Shown in pieces: positions 10,508-20,395 of a stretch of DNA of 64,000 nt. The stretch is taken from positions 124,001 through 188,000 of the forward strand of contig NZ_JADRCR010000009.1 in assembly GCF_016649425.1 (NCBI RefSeq). Direction: 5' to 3'. How positions within the stretch are numbered: position 1 is the first letter of the stretch; every line of letters begins with the position of its first letter. A program made the translations under genes and the position numbers. The DNA comes from Limnobaculum allomyrinae. Lineage in GTDB: Bacteria; Pseudomonadota; Gammaproteobacteria; Enterobacterales; Enterobacteriaceae. The notes under the pieces are model-generated. The model did not search any database. It saw nothing but the letters and a program-made list of their open reading frames with translations, and was not told where the DNA came from.

Positions 10508-10792
10508 ATTGACTCCTTTTTACGGTCACAAATTACAGAGGGGCAATCCCGGATAACAGAGTGATAGTGGAACAAGTCATCTTTTACTGATAGTTATGTA
10601 CTCACCTTACCAGTGAAATCCACTTACTCAATTTTTACTAACCAACTATACCTGTAAATAGTGCTCCGGGGGAACCTCGTTCGACATTTCCTTATATCTT
10701 ACCATGATAAAACTCACTTTTTAATCTTAAACCGATAATGGGAGTTTTACGGTTTTATCAGCAGTAATTTGTCATTTATTAATCTGTTAACA

Positions 10793-11482
10793 CTATTCGA
10801 CCGGAGTACTTAAGCGATAAATTCTTTGAGGACGGCCAACTTTTCCGTAAATAATTTCGGCCTGTAAGAAGTGCTCTTTTGCACAAAACTCCAGATAGCG
10901 TCTGGCGGTTGTCCGGCTTAATCCTAACTTTTTGGCAATATCTTCAGCGGTATAGCCAATTTGTGCATCACTGAATGCGTCCTGAACGATCTTTAGTGTG
11001 ATTTCATCAATACCGATAGGCATGGTTGGCTTAGCCTGAATGCGGGCGAAGGTATTAAACATTTCATCAACTTGCCACTGGCTGACGTCTTCCGTCTGTT
11101 TCTGAACTCGATGCAGATGGCTGAGACGGGCCAAAGTTTGTTCCAGGCGATCGTAAGAAACCGGCTTAAGCAGATAGTCAAAAACACCACAACGAATGGC
11201 TTCTGAAACCGTATCAATATCGCTGGCGGCAGTAATAAAGATAACTTCACCATGGTATTTTTCCGCAGAGAGCTCTTGTAATAACTCAATACCCCGACCA
11301 TCCGGTAGATAGTTATCCAGAATGATCAGATCGGGTTTGAAGTTATTAATCATCATGCGCCCTTGCTCAAGGTTACCGGCAAGCCAAACCTGACGACAGC
11401 TGTTATGACGTTTAATAAATTCGGCGTGCATTTCGGCGAGCGGAGTTTCATCCTCAATAATTAGAATATTTAGGTATTTCAT
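10793..11482 (-). CDS. citB: Citrate two-component response regulator CitB (DpiA)
   Basis: Cytoplasmic DNA-binding regulator activated by CitA that switches on citrate fermentation genes. I chose the ATG at 11482 (MKYLNILIIEDE), preceded by AAAAGGAAG, giving 229 residues (E. coli DpiA 226). Upstream in-frame codons overlap citA. The receiver domain (about 4-120) has E10/D11 and phospho-acceptor D56 (LIILDNYLPDG). The C-terminal winged helix (about 165-225) contains AEDIAKKLGLSRTTARRYLEF. It is separated from citA by four bases and is co-transcribed with it. Confidence 0.96.
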   Translation of the reverse strand: MKYLNILIIEDETPLAEMHAEFIKRHNSCRQVWLAGNLEQGRMMINNFKPDLIILDNYLPDGRGIELLQELSAEKYHGEVIFITAASDIDTVSEAIRCGVFDYLLKPVSYDRLEQTLARLSHLHRVQKQTEDVSQWQVDEMFNTFARIQAKPTMPIGIDEITLKIVQDAFSDAQIGYTAEDIAKKLGLSRTTARRYLEFCAKEHFLQAEIIYGKVGRPQRIYRLSTPVE

Positions 11483-11486
11483 ATAA

Positions 11487-13115
11487 TTAACTTCCTTTTC
11501 CTTTGGGGATAAAAATAGAGAATACGGTGCCGCAAGGTTCATTATCATCAATGGTGATGGTGCCGTTATATTGGTCAATATAGGTTTTGACCAGATAGAG
11601 ACCAATACCGTGGTCTCCGCTGTTTTTAGACGTCACGCCTCGCGTAAAAATAGTGTCACGAATATCAGGAGCAATGCCGCAGCCATTGTCTGAAACTTCA
11701 ATAATCAGTTCAGATCCCTCATCTGAAATAAAAAACTCAATGAGTTTATTACTGTCAGGATTTTTTAATGTGGCTTCAAAAGCATTATTCAACAAATTGC
11801 CAAGAATACTGGCCAGTTCATTTTCTGTGAGCGGATTAATGTTAGTGTTAAGTGTACAGCCGGGAATAAACTGTATTTCCAGTCCGAGTTCTTTTGCCCG
11901 GTGATATTTACCAAACAGTAAGCCAGCAATCAGACGATTTTTAAACATCTGGCTAATGCTATCGATAAGGGACTGTTGGTTAGAGGATTCGAATTTAACC
12001 ATCTCCAACGCACGGTCATACTCTTTTAGCTGTAACAATCCGCCAATGGTGGAGATCCAGTTAAGGTGTTCATGGCGTAGTGTCCGTAGGTTTTCTACAT
12101 ATTGTTGTATTTGGCTAAGTTGAGCACTGAGGGTATTGATTTCATCATGACGGCGAAAACTGATAACCCAGCCCTGAAATTCACCATCGATCCAAATCCC
12201 CACTCGGTTAGCAATAATTTTTAAACCGTTAATGATCAGCAGATCGTCAATACGGTTGGTACCGCTGGTTTCAAGAAAGTAGTCAGAAGGCGTAATTAAA
12301 TCCTGTACCTGATGGCCCACCAGATATTTTGCTGCCCCGGCCAGTTTGAACATTTTTTGGGCGTTCTGATTAATCGCGGTGATCTTACCTTCGGTATCAA
12401 CGGCGATAAGCCCTTCAAAAACGGCACCAAACAGCGCATCTTGCTGGCGCTGTACTCTGGCAATTTCCATGGGTTCCATACCCATCATCTGTTTTTTAAT
12501 ATGGGTGGAGAATTGCCAGGAGAGAAGAATAAGAATAAACAGAATCAGTAACAGGGCGCTGGTGAGAGGGAGAATTTGGTTGGAACGCCACATATCAATT
12601 TTACTGTTGAGATATCCTAACGATATAACACCGATAACTTGATTATTTTTATCCCAGATAGGCGTTTTAGCCCTGAGTGCCAGACCCATCGACCCTTCAC
12701 TGCTGATAATGTAGCTTTCGCCTCGCTCCAGAGCACCGGGTTTATTCCACTGCATGGTAAAACCGATCTTTTCCGGATTTGGGTGATAAAGACGAGTGGA
12801 TTTTTCATCACCAATGACCAGATAGCTAAAGTTGGATTCCATACTGAGGCGATCGGCGATCTTTTTAAGTTTTTGAGTATCTCTTTGCTCCACACCTTCA
12901 ATCACATCATCCATTGAAGCGATGATTTTGGCCTGATTCATGGCGATTTCACTGACTTTATCGGTCAGGTAATTATCTAACTGATATTCCATGAATTTGT
13001 TTAATGCACCTAATAGTAAGGTAAAAACGACAAGCAATAATAAGAATACACGCCATTGGAATGACATGTTTTTTAACATATTCTTAATATATTCCTTTTT
13101 CGTTTTAATACGCAT
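11487..13115 (-). CDS. citA: Citrate sensor histidine kinase CitA (DpiB)
   Basis: Membrane histidine kinase that senses citrate in the periplasm and phosphorylates CitB. It has 542 residues (E. coli DpiB 552): membrane segment about 20-40, periplasmic Cache/PDC sensor about 42-175 with LYHPNPEKIGF, second membrane segment about 182-202, cytoplasmic PAS about 220-330, and a DcuS/CitA-type kinase core with the phosphorylated histidine region LRTLRHEHLNWISTIGG and the ATP-binding motif SDNGCGIAP. Two starts are possible: ATG 13115, or ATG 13079 (MLKNMSF) preceded by AAAGGAA. Divergent from the citrate lyase operon. Confidence 0.95.
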   Translation of the reverse strand: MRIKTKKEYIKNMLKNMSFQWRVFLLLLVVFTLLLGALNKFMEYQLDNYLTDKVSEIAMNQAKIIASMDDVIEGVEQRDTQKLKKIADRLSMESNFSYLVIGDEKSTRLYHPNPEKIGFTMQWNKPGALERGESYIISSEGSMGLALRAKTPIWDKNNQVIGVISLGYLNSKIDMWRSNQILPLTSALLLILFILILLSWQFSTHIKKQMMGMEPMEIARVQRQQDALFGAVFEGLIAVDTEGKITAINQNAQKMFKLAGAAKYLVGHQVQDLITPSDYFLETSGTNRIDDLLIINGLKIIANRVGIWIDGEFQGWVISFRRHDEINTLSAQLSQIQQYVENLRTLRHEHLNWISTIGGLLQLKEYDRALEMVKFESSNQQSLIDSISQMFKNRLIAGLLFGKYHRAKELGLEIQFIPGCTLNTNINPLTENELASILGNLLNNAFEATLKNPDSNKLIEFFISDEGSELIIEVSDNGCGIAPDIRDTIFTRGVTSKNSGDHGIGLYLVKTYIDQYNGTITIDDNEPCGTVFSIFIPKGKGS

Positions 13116-13451
13116 TTAACATTCACTTTTTATTATTTGATGAGTGAGGAATGAATATAATTAATTTATTTATAAAATGCATTTAATTAATAAAAAAAAT
13201 AAAAACCATTAAGATATTAATGTTTATTCGGTTAAGTGTGAAGCAGATCAATTAACTCCCTCAACCTAGTTACTATGATGTTATCCATGATTTTATTAGT
13301 CAATTGACTTATTTTTTTAATTATTAAAATAACATTCCCAATAATGTTAAAGGCATCGTTTTCTTTTAATTATTAACTTCTGATAAGTGTGGAATTCAGC
13401 ACGGTATTTTTCTTTATTGCAATAGCTAAATACTTATATAGAGAATAGAAC
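13116..13451. promoter_or_regulatory. citA-citC divergent regulatory region
   Basis: 336 bp, strongly AT-rich, containing no convincing gene. In Klebsiella and E. coli the equivalent spacer carries CitB-P and CRP sites controlling both directions. A CRP-like site is listed separately. I could not define -10/-35 elements with confidence. Confidence 0.7.
13234..13255. promoter_or_regulatory. CRP-like binding site upstream of citC
   Basis: TGTGA (13237-13241), six bases, then TCAAT (13248-13252). The first half is perfect and three of five bases match in the second. It is framed by GTTAA and TTAAC inverted arms. Catabolite control of cit operons through CRP is known in Klebsiella. Occupancy here is inference. 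Confidence 0.4.
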
Positions 13452-14528
13452 ATGTATAACTCAACAATATTCAGCCGTGTAAAACGTTCAGAGTATAAAA
13501 AGATAGCTGAAATCACCAAATTTCTGCGTAAGAACGATTTGAATATTGATACATCGGTTGAAGAGTTTATTACTGTAATGCGTGATAGCCAAATTATCGC
13601 CTGCGGTGGTATTGCCGATAATATCATTAAATGCGTTGCGATTAATGAAGAGCTTCGGGGTGAAGGGATAGCCCTCTCTCTGGCTACTGAGCTGGTGAAT
13701 TTGGCTTATGAACGTCACCATAGCCATCTGTTTATTTATACTAAAACCCAAAATGAAATTTTGTTCCGCCAGTGTGGTTTTTTCCCTATCGCTTCGGTTC
13801 CCGGTATTGTGGTTTTAATGGAGAACAGTAGCTGTCGGTTACGTCGATATAGTCAGCAGTTAGCGACCAGCCGCCAGCCCGGGGAAAAGATTGGCTGCAT
13901 TATTATGAATGCTAATCCATTTACATTGGGTCATCAGTATCTGGTACAGCAAGCAGCGGCACAGTGTGACTGGCTTCATCTGTTTTTAGTTAAAGAAAAT
14001 ACCTCTACTTTTCCTTATGTCGATCGCTTAAGACTGGTCACCGAAGGAACTGCGAGTATTCCTAATTTGACGGTACATCCGGGATCGGAATATATGATTT
14101 CCCGGGCAACTTTTCCTTGTTACTTTATTAAAGAACAGGGCATTGTTGATAATTGCTATACCGAAATTGACCTGAAAATTTTCCGTCAGTATCTGGCTCC
14201 GGCTTTGGGTGTAACCCATCGTTTTGTTGGCACTGAGCCTTTCTGTGAAGTAACCAGTAAATATAACGCCGATATGCGTTACTGGTTGAATACGCCTGAA
14301 TTAACTTTCCCCCCTATTGAGCTGGTTGAAATTGAGCGTTTGCAGCATGAAGGCACCGCTATTTCAGCTTCCTGGGTACGTCGTCTGTTGGCCAAAAAAC
14401 AGATGGATGTTATTGCTGATTTGGTACCCGACTGCACTTATAACTATTTAATTAATAACCCGAATATTCGGCAGAAAAGTGCAGGAACCCCCTCAGAAGA
14501 ATCTGTTATTACCGTAGGTGAATTATGA
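13452..14528 (+). CDS. citC: [Citrate (pro-3S)-lyase] ligase CitC
   Basis: Acetylates the thiol of the citrate lyase prosthetic group using acetate and ATP, turning the enzyme on. It has 358 residues (E. coli 352). An N-terminal GNAT-like region (about 20-125, with [20 protein letters not shown]) is followed by a nucleotidyltransferase fold starting with the HxGH-like motif NPFTLGH at about 155. It also has [16 protein letters not shown] and the C-terminal [10 protein letters not shown]. First gene of the citCDEFXG operon. The stop overlaps the citD start as ATGA. Confidence 0.97.
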   Translation: MYNSTIFSRVKRSEYKKIAEITKFLRKNDLNIDTSVEEFITVMRDSQIIACGGIADNIIKCVAINEELRGEGIALSLATELVNLAYERHHSHLFIYTKTQNEILFRQCGFFPIASVPGIVVLMENSSCRLRRYSQQLATSRQPGEKIGCIIMNANPFTLGHQYLVQQAAAQCDWLHLFLVKENTSTFPYVDRLRLVTEGTASIPNLTVHPGSEYMISRATFPCYFIKEQGIVDNCYTEIDLKIFRQYLAPALGVTHRFVGTEPFCEVTSKYNADMRYWLNTPELTFPPIELVEIERLQHEGTAISASWVRRLLAKKQMDVIADLVPDCTYNYLINNPNIRQKSAGTPSEESVITVGEL

Positions 14529-14821
14529 AAATTGTAAAAGAAGCCGTTGCCGGCACACTTGAGTCAAGTGATGTCATGGTACGGATCGCACCCATTGGAG
14601 GGTCGGAGATCGATCTGCAGTTAAACAGCAGTGTGGAAAAACAGTTTGGTGATGCCATCCGGGAAACCGTGATGGATACATTATCCAAACTGGGCGTCAC
14701 TGGTGTTCAACTGATTATCGATGATAAAGGTGCTCTGGACTGCATTTTACGTGCTCGTCTGCAAACCGTGTTGTTGAGAGCCAGTGACAGCAAAGAACTT
14801 CCGTGGGGGGCATTAAAATGA
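14525..14821 (+). CDS. citD: Citrate lyase acyl carrier protein CitD (gamma subunit)
   Basis: Small carrier subunit of citrate lyase, 98 residues. It bears the phosphoribosyl-dephospho-CoA prosthetic group on a serine, expected to be S14 in [11 protein letters not shown] by comparison with the family. The conserved core [12 protein letters not shown] is present. It overlaps citC and citE by four bases on each side (ATGA), giving tight translational coupling that suits subunits of a fixed-ratio complex. Confidence 0.97.
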   Translation: MKIVKEAVAGTLESSDVMVRIAPIGGSEIDLQLNSSVEKQFGDAIRETVMDTLSKLGVTGVQLIIDDKGALDCILRARLQTVLLRASDSKELPWGALK

Positions 14822-15714
14822 ATCCAGCTCTAAAGCAGCGGGTCCGCCGCAGTATGCTGTTTGTTCCCGGCGCGAATGCCGCCATGGTGAGTAACTCCTT
14901 CATTTATTCTGCTGATGCCATCATGTTCGATCTGGAAGACTCTGTCGCTTTGAGAGAGAAAGATGCTGCGCGTTTACTGGTATTTCATGCGCTGCAACAC
15001 CCGATGTATCAGAAGATTGAAACCGTTGTGCGGGTCAATGCACTGGATTCTGAGTTTGGTATTAAAGATCTTGAGGCGGTTGTTCGCGGTGGCGTTGATA
15101 TTGTTCGCCTGCCGAAAACCGATAGCGCTCAGGATGTGATTGATATGGAACAACAAATCGCTCGCATTGAAGCGGAATGCGGCCGGGAAGTGGGCAGCAC
15201 CGGAATGATGGCGGCGATTGAATCTGCCGAGGGCATCAATAATGCCGTTGAAATTGCGCAAGCGTCTCCTCGTCTGATTGGTATCGCATTAGGTGCCGAG
15301 GACTATGTACGTAATCTGCGTACCGAACGCTCACCGGAAGGTATTGAGCTACTGTTTGCCCGCTGTTCTATCCTGCAGGCGGCTCGTGCGGCGGGAATTG
15401 CGGCATTTGATACCGTCTATTCTGATGCTAACAACGAGCAGGGCTTCCTGAATGAAGCGGCTCATATTAAGCAATTAGGCTTTGATGGCAAATCGCTGAT
15501 TAACCCTCGTCAAATAGAACTTCTTCACAACCTTTATGCGCCAACCATCAAAGAGCTGGAACATGCTCAGCGGGTGATTGAAGCGGCAGAAGCTGCGGCT
15601 GCTGAAGGTCTGGGTGTCGTTTCTCTTAATGGCAAAATGATTGACGGCCCGATTATTGAACGTGCTCGTCTGGTGGTACAACGCGCAGCGCTTTCCGGCG
15701 TTCGTGAAGAATAA
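14818..15714 (+). CDS. citE: Citrate lyase beta subunit CitE (citryl-ACP lyase)
   Basis: Splits citryl-ACP into oxaloacetate and acetyl-ACP. It has 298 residues from the ATG at 14818, which overlaps the citD stop. A GTG at 14803 would add five residues and is unlikely. TIM-barrel HpcH/HpaI-family features are clear: [19 protein letters not shown] at the N-terminus, [17 protein letters not shown], the arginine in VRVNALDSE, and [21 protein letters not shown] near residue 160. The C-terminus [18 protein letters not shown] matches E. coli closely. Confidence 0.98.
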   Translation: MNPALKQRVRRSMLFVPGANAAMVSNSFIYSADAIMFDLEDSVALREKDAARLLVFHALQHPMYQKIETVVRVNALDSEFGIKDLEAVVRGGVDIVRLPKTDSAQDVIDMEQQIARIEAECGREVGSTGMMAAIESAEGINNAVEIAQASPRLIGIALGAEDYVRNLRTERSPEGIELLFARCSILQAARAAGIAAFDTVYSDANNEQGFLNEAAHIKQLGFDGKSLINPRQIELLHNLYAPTIKELEHAQRVIEAAEAAAAEGLGVVSLNGKMIDGPIIERARLVVQRAALSGVREE

Positions 15715-15730
15715 GATGAGGTGAATAATA

Positions 15731-17287
15731 ATGGCTCGCCAACAACGTGTAACCAATTTATGTAATAGCCTGATTCAACAACTTAATGACTTTAATGAAG
15801 AATCCGGAGCTAAAGCACCATTGAAACTGTCGCCTTTCCGCGATGTTTCCAAGGCTAATTTGCAATCGAAAAAACCAAGAGATAAGAAAATCTGCAATTC
15901 GCTGGAAGATGCGATTCGCCGTTCCGGCCTACAGGACGGCATGACTATCTCTTTTCACCATGCTTTTCGCGGCGGGGATTTAACCGTCAATTTGGTCATG
16001 GCTCAAATCGCCGCGATGGGATTCAAAAACCTGACGCTGGCTTCCAGTTCGCTGGCAGGTTGCCATTCTCCGCTGATTGAACATATTCGCAATGGTGTAG
16101 TGACCCGAATCTATACCTCTGGTCTACGCGGGCCACTGGCAGAAGAGATCTCCCGTGGTTTATTGAAAGAGCCAGTACAGGTTCATTCCCACGGTGGTCG
16201 GGTCAATCTGGTGGAATCCGGAGAGTTAAGCATTGATGTGGCTTTCCTTGGGGTTCCGGCATGTGATGAGTTTGGTAATGCCAACGGATTCACCGGCAAA
16301 GCCTGCTGTGGTTCGCTGGGCTATGGTCGGGTTGATGCAGAGCACGCTAAAACCGTGGTACTGCTGACAGAAGATATCCTGCCTTACCCACACCATCCGC
16401 TGAGTATTTGTCAGGATCAGGTAGATCTGATTGTACAGGTCGATCGCGTTGGTGATGCGGATAAGATTGGTGCGGATGCTACCCGTATGACCACTAACCC
16501 ACGTGAACTGCTGATTGCCCGCAGAGCGGCTGAAGTGATCATTAACTCTGGTTATTTCAAACAGGGTTTCTCGATGCAAACCGGTACCGGTGGTGCTTCG
16601 CTGGCGGTAGTGCGTTTTCTTGAAAATAAAATGCGCAGCCAGAATATTACCGCCGGTTTTGCTTTAGGTGGTATCACGGCGGCCATGGTTGATCTGCATG
16701 AGAAAGGGCTTATCGACAAGCTGCTGGATGTGCAGAGCTTTGACAGCGGCGCAGCGGCATCACTGGCGCGTAATCCAAATCACGTTGAAATCAGCGCTAA
16801 CCAATACGCTAACTTCACTTCCAAAGGCGCTTCCGTTGACCATCTGGATGTGGTGATCCTTAGTGCTCTGGAAATTGATACCCAGTTCAATATCAACGTA
16901 CTCACCGGTTCTGATGGTGTATTACGCGGTGCATCTGGTGGACACTGCGATACCGCTGCGGCCTCCAAGCTATCCATCATTGTGGCGCCGCTGGTACGTG
17001 GTCGTATCCCAACCATTGTTGAACAGGTAACAACCCTAATCACACCGGGAAGCAGCATTGATATTCTGGTTACCGATCATGGTATTGCTGTTAACCCGGC
17101 ACGCCCTGAGCTAGCCGAACGGTTGCAGAAAGCCGGTATGGATATTGTCAGTATTAATGACCTGTATCAGCGTGCAGTCATGCTAACCGGTAAGCCAAAG
17201 CCGATTGAGTTTACCGATCGGGTGGTGGCGGTAGTTCGCTATCGCGATGGCTCGGTGATTGATGTTGTTAATCAGATAAAAGAGTAA
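15731..17287 (+). CDS. citF: Citrate lyase alpha subunit CitF (citrate-ACP transferase)
   Basis: Exchanges acetyl for citryl on CitD, producing citryl-ACP. It has 518 residues (E. coli 510). The ATG at 15731 follows GATGAGGTGAATAATA. After a variable N-terminus of about 55 residues the conserved coenzyme-A-transferase-like fold begins (SGLQDGMTISFHHAFRGGDL) and continues through SSSLAGCHSPLIEHIRNGVV and CDEFGNANGFTGKACCGSLG to FTDRVVAVVRYRDGSVIDVV. Sixteen bases after citE and seven before citX. Confidence 0.98.
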   Translation: MARQQRVTNLCNSLIQQLNDFNEESGAKAPLKLSPFRDVSKANLQSKKPRDKKICNSLEDAIRRSGLQDGMTISFHHAFRGGDLTVNLVMAQIAAMGFKNLTLASSSLAGCHSPLIEHIRNGVVTRIYTSGLRGPLAEEISRGLLKEPVQVHSHGGRVNLVESGELSIDVAFLGVPACDEFGNANGFTGKACCGSLGYGRVDAEHAKTVVLLTEDILPYPHHPLSICQDQVDLIVQVDRVGDADKIGADATRMTTNPRELLIARRAAEVIINSGYFKQGFSMQTGTGGASLAVVRFLENKMRSQNITAGFALGGITAAMVDLHEKGLIDKLLDVQSFDSGAAASLARNPNHVEISANQYANFTSKGASVDHLDVVILSALEIDTQFNINVLTGSDGVLRGASGGHCDTAAASKLSIIVAPLVRGRIPTIVEQVTTLITPGSSIDILVTDHGIAVNPARPELAERLQKAGMDIVSINDLYQRAVMLTGKPKPIEFTDRVVAVVRYRDGSVIDVVNQIKE

Positions 17288-17294
17288 CTGTGTA

Positions 17295-17825
17295 ATGAAT
17301 ATTCTCCCGGAACAGGCGAGTTATCACAAAGTCACGCTGGAAGAGGTTTTGTTGAGCAGAGAAGCGCGTCAGGAACGGCAGCAGCTCTGGTTAGCCAAAT
17401 ACCAAACCACCCTGATTTCGTTAACCGTCGTGGTTCCGGGCGAAATTAAAGACAGCACGGTGGTGCGTCAGGCCTTCAATCTGGCCTGGCAAACGTTAGA
17501 TAAGTTGTGCCAGCAGCAGAAATGGAATGTGGTTGATAAGGCCGTGTTTTGTTTGCCAACCGGCCCGGAAGGGCTGATGGCAATAAGTCATGATGCCAGA
17601 AACGTTAAGCGTGCTTGCGTAGAAAGTGAAGAGCAAAGCGCGGTTGGTCGCCTGTGGGATATCGATGTAATCGGCAGAGAAGGCATTATCTCCCGCCAGT
17701 CGATGGGCATGGCACCAAGGCAGTGTTTTCTCTGTTCCCTCGATGCGCGAATTTGCGCCCGTGAACGCACCCATTCCGTACCGGCGCTACATCAGGCGAT
17801 GGAGGATTTAATCAATCATGTTTAG
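17295..17825 (+). CDS. citX: Apo-citrate lyase phosphoribosyl-dephospho-CoA transferase CitX
   Basis: Attaches the triphosphoribosyl-dephospho-CoA precursor made by CitG to the serine of CitD. It has 176 residues (E. coli 183). Family motifs include [17 protein letters not shown] at about 13-29 and the C-terminal RLWDIDVIG followed by [10 protein letters not shown]. It overlaps citG by eight bases. In some bacteria CitX and CitG are fused. Here they are separate. Confidence 0.95.
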   Translation: MNILPEQASYHKVTLEEVLLSREARQERQQLWLAKYQTTLISLTVVVPGEIKDSTVVRQAFNLAWQTLDKLCQQQKWNVVDKAVFCLPTGPEGLMAISHDARNVKRACVESEEQSAVGRLWDIDVIGREGIISRQSMGMAPRQCFLCSLDARICARERTHSVPALHQAMEDLINHV

Positions 17826-18735
17826 CTCAATGAATTCGGCGAATGCCGCTCATCGTCTGGAACTTAACAAGCTACCCTGGGTAGTCCGCTGCAGCCAACT
17901 GGCTAACAGCGCCATGCTGAATGAAGTTAATTTGACGCCGAAGCCCGGGCTAGTGGATATGCGCAATAACGGTGCCCATAAAGATATGGATCTGACGGAT
18001 TTCTACCGTAGTGCCGAAGCAATTCGGGTCTGGATCCCTTATTTCATCGAGTATGGAATGAGCACTCATCTACAACCCAGTGGCGATATTCTGTATGGCT
18101 TACGCCCGTTGGGGTTGGCATGTGAAGCATCAATGTATAAGGCCACATCCGGCGTAAATACTCACAAAGGCACTATTTTCTCACTGGGCTTACTGGCAAC
18201 GGCCATGGGTAGACTGGTTTCAAATCAGAAGGCAGTTACTCAACAAAGTTTATGTCATGAAGTAGCGGCCATGAGTCACGGCATGGTGATGCGTGAACTG
18301 GAACAGAATAATCAGGCGCTGACGGCGGGACAGAGGCTTTATCAGCAGTATGGATTGTCCGGTGCCCGTGGTGAGGCCGAATCTGGTTTTCAGTCAGTGC
18401 AGACTACGTCATTACCGGTTTATCAAAGTCTGATTGCTCAGGGAATTGACCCACAGCGCGCCCTATTGCAGGCACTGCTTAGTCTGATGGCGGTAAATGG
18501 TGACACCAATGTCGCTTCTCGCGGTGGGCCGGAAGGTTTGCGCTGGTTACAGCAAACGGCGCAGCAGTTTTTGGCCGAAGGCGGTGTGATGAAAACCGAT
18601 TACATCACCAGGCTAAAAGAGTTCGATCGGCAGTGCATTGAACGCAATTTGAGCCCCGGAGGCAGCGCCGATTTACTGATTGTGACCTGGTTTTTGGCCC
18701 AATTTCCTGAATCCCATAGCAAGAATACTAATTAA
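17818..18735 (+). CDS. citG: Triphosphoribosyl-dephospho-CoA synthase CitG
   Basis: Condenses ATP with dephospho-CoA to make the citrate lyase prosthetic-group precursor. It has 305 residues (E. coli 292). ATG 17818 lies 12 bases after GGAGG. ATG 17830 is a possible alternative. Hallmarks: [22 protein letters not shown] at about 40-61, [15 protein letters not shown] at about 115-129, [18 protein letters not shown] and the C-terminal [20 protein letters not shown]. It completes the set needed for assembly and activation of citrate lyase. Confidence 0.96.
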   Translation: MFSSMNSANAAHRLELNKLPWVVRCSQLANSAMLNEVNLTPKPGLVDMRNNGAHKDMDLTDFYRSAEAIRVWIPYFIEYGMSTHLQPSGDILYGLRPLGLACEASMYKATSGVNTHKGTIFSLGLLATAMGRLVSNQKAVTQQSLCHEVAAMSHGMVMRELEQNNQALTAGQRLYQQYGLSGARGEAESGFQSVQTTSLPVYQSLIAQGIDPQRALLQALLSLMAVNGDTNVASRGGPEGLRWLQQTAQQFLAEGGVMKTDYITRLKEFDRQCIERNLSPGGSADLLIVTWFLAQFPESHSKNTN

Positions 18736-18756
18736 TCATCGCTGGAGGAGTTAATC

Positions 18757-19902
18757 GTGGAAAATCATACTATTCCCTGCTTCTGGATGCGCGGGGGAAC
18801 CAGTAAAGCTGGCTGTTTTGTGGAAGATTATCTTCCGCCAGAAGTATCAGAACAGGACAAGTTATTGTGCCGCATTTATGGCAGCAGCGATCCTTCAGGG
18901 CGTCAGATAAACGGTATGGGTGGCGGAACCTCAACCACCAGTAAAGCGATGATTGTCGGTAAGCGCGCTGGTGAGAAAAACAGCGTTAACTATACCTTTT
19001 GTCAGGTTGAAACGGCGACTAACGCGGTAGATCGCAAAGGGAACTGTGGCAATATCTCTTCTGCGGTAGGGCCATTTGCTATTGAGAATGGGCTGGTGGA
19101 TGAGGTCACAGAACCGGTAACCAAAGTTAAAATATTCAATACCAATACTCAAAAAACTATTGTTTCCCACGTGCCGGTTAAAGCGGGGAAAGTTGAGTAT
19201 AACGGCGACTTCTCTATTTCTGGCGTGCCCGGTACCGGTGCGCGTATCCAACTGGACTTTCTGTCTCCGGGGGGAGCGGTAACGGGAGAATTGTTGCCAA
19301 CAGGGCAGCCTAAAGATGTGATTGATGTACCCGGTTATGGGCCAACGGAAATTACCGTTGTTGATGCGGCAAACCCTCTGGTATTTGTCAGAGCTTCTGA
19401 TTTAGGTCTTACCGGCAACGAACTACCTGCTGAAATAGACTGTAATGTTGAGTTATTAGACCGAATGCTGGCAATTCGTGAAGCCGCAGCAGTACTGATT
19501 GGGCTGGCGAAAGATATGCATGACGCAAAACATAATAGTCAGGCAGTGCCAAAGTTTTGCTTTATCGCACCACCGATGGGCTATACCAGCCAGTCCGGCC
19601 AGGTGGTTTCAGCGGATGCCATTGATATTCAGGCCAGAATGTTGTCTATGGGGAAACTGCATCCAGTGCTGGCCATTACTGGCGGTGTCTGTATTGGCGT
19701 AGCAGCCAAAATTCCGGGAACGCTGGTACATGAAATTGCAGGAAGTTGCAGTGAAAAAGATGAGTTAAATATCGGCCATTGCAGCGGAGTTCTATCAGTT
19801 AGTGCCGAAGTAGAAAGCCAGAACGGCGAACTGAAAGTACTAAACGGAACGGTATACCGAACAGCCCGGGTACTGATGAGAGGGGATATCGATTTTAATT
19901 AG
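18757..19902 (+). CDS. PrpF/DUF453-family isomerase in the cit operon
   Basis: 381 residues of the PrpF family, whose members move double bonds or isomerise aconitate-type tricarboxylates (2-methylaconitate isomerase PrpF, 4-oxalomesaconate tautomerase). The N-terminal WMRGGTSKAGCF and GMGGGTSTTSKAMIV, and the GNCGNISSAVGPFAIENGL segment, are diagnostic. K63 and C97 fall in the segments that hold the catalytic lysine and cysteine of PrpF. It starts 21 bases after citG behind GGAGGAG, before the operon terminator, so it is co-transcribed with citrate lyase. No prpBCD or acnD lies nearby, so a role in methylcitrate metabolism is not indicated. A cis/trans-aconitate role is my inference. Confidence 0.85.
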   Translation: MENHTIPCFWMRGGTSKAGCFVEDYLPPEVSEQDKLLCRIYGSSDPSGRQINGMGGGTSTTSKAMIVGKRAGEKNSVNYTFCQVETATNAVDRKGNCGNISSAVGPFAIENGLVDEVTEPVTKVKIFNTNTQKTIVSHVPVKAGKVEYNGDFSISGVPGTGARIQLDFLSPGGAVTGELLPTGQPKDVIDVPGYGPTEITVVDAANPLVFVRASDLGLTGNELPAEIDCNVELLDRMLAIREAAAVLIGLAKDMHDAKHNSQAVPKFCFIAPPMGYTSQSGQVVSADAIDIQARMLSMGKLHPVLAITGGVCIGVAAKIPGTLVHEIAGSCSEKDELNIGHCSGVLSVSAEVESQNGELKVLNGTVYRTARVLMRGDIDFN

Positions 19903-20004
19903 TGATAAATCATCTTTTATATTCTTTATGAATTAAACAATAACAATTAGAAAATATACAGGCTCGAATAGGTCATAATTAATTTCCTGTTTGTTTCTCT
20001 GTCT

Positions 20005-20040
20005 TGGCACTTATTATTCCTTGGTAAGTGCCATTTTTTA
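20005..20040 (+). terminator. Terminator of the citCDEFXG-isomerase operon
   Basis: TGGCACTTA (20005-20013) pairs perfectly with TAAGTGCCA (20025-20033), followed by TTTTTTA. It separates the lyase operon from the transporter gene. Confidence 0.87.
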
Positions 20041-20242
20041 TTTGTGGATAATTTTATTCATATGAATAGTTAAATATATAAAATTAATAAGAGTTAAAAG
20101 GGTAATTAAAAACATTAAATTTATAACTTCAATTTAGTCTGCGTCACATAATTATTATTTGGTTTGCCGCATTATCTGATGCAATTAATAAGAATGTTTT
20201 GCCTTCAGGCATTGTGTTTATTTACAAAGGTTAGATAGTCAT

Positions 20243-20276
20243 ATCGACATCTATGTCGATAATAACAAGTCGATAA
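20243..20276. promoter_or_regulatory. Palindrome and GTCGATAA direct repeat upstream of the DASS transporter
   Basis: ATCGACAT-CT-ATGTCGAT (20243-20260) is a perfect 8-bp-arm palindrome. Its right half, GTCGATAA (20255-20262), recurs at 20269-20276, one and a third helical turns on. The arrangement looks like an activator or repressor site. The cognate protein is unknown; CitB is one candidate. Confidence 0.45.
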
Positions 20277-20395
20277 CAATAAATAAAAGAGTACTAAAAG
20301 TAGTTCGCCAATTTTTATAAATAGCTTTGATGCTTATTTCTGTTGATTTAAGCACGCCCCCTTATTTTGTTTTTATCTTAAGGAGATTGAGAGTA

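Larger units (their letters stand above)
19903..20395. other. Intergenic region between the cit operon and the DASS transporter
   Basis: 493 bp. The first part carries the operon terminator (20005-20040). The remainder is AT-rich and carries the palindrome and GTCGATAA repeats at 20243-20276 before the transporter ribosome site AAGGAG. No gene is evident. Confidence 0.7.
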
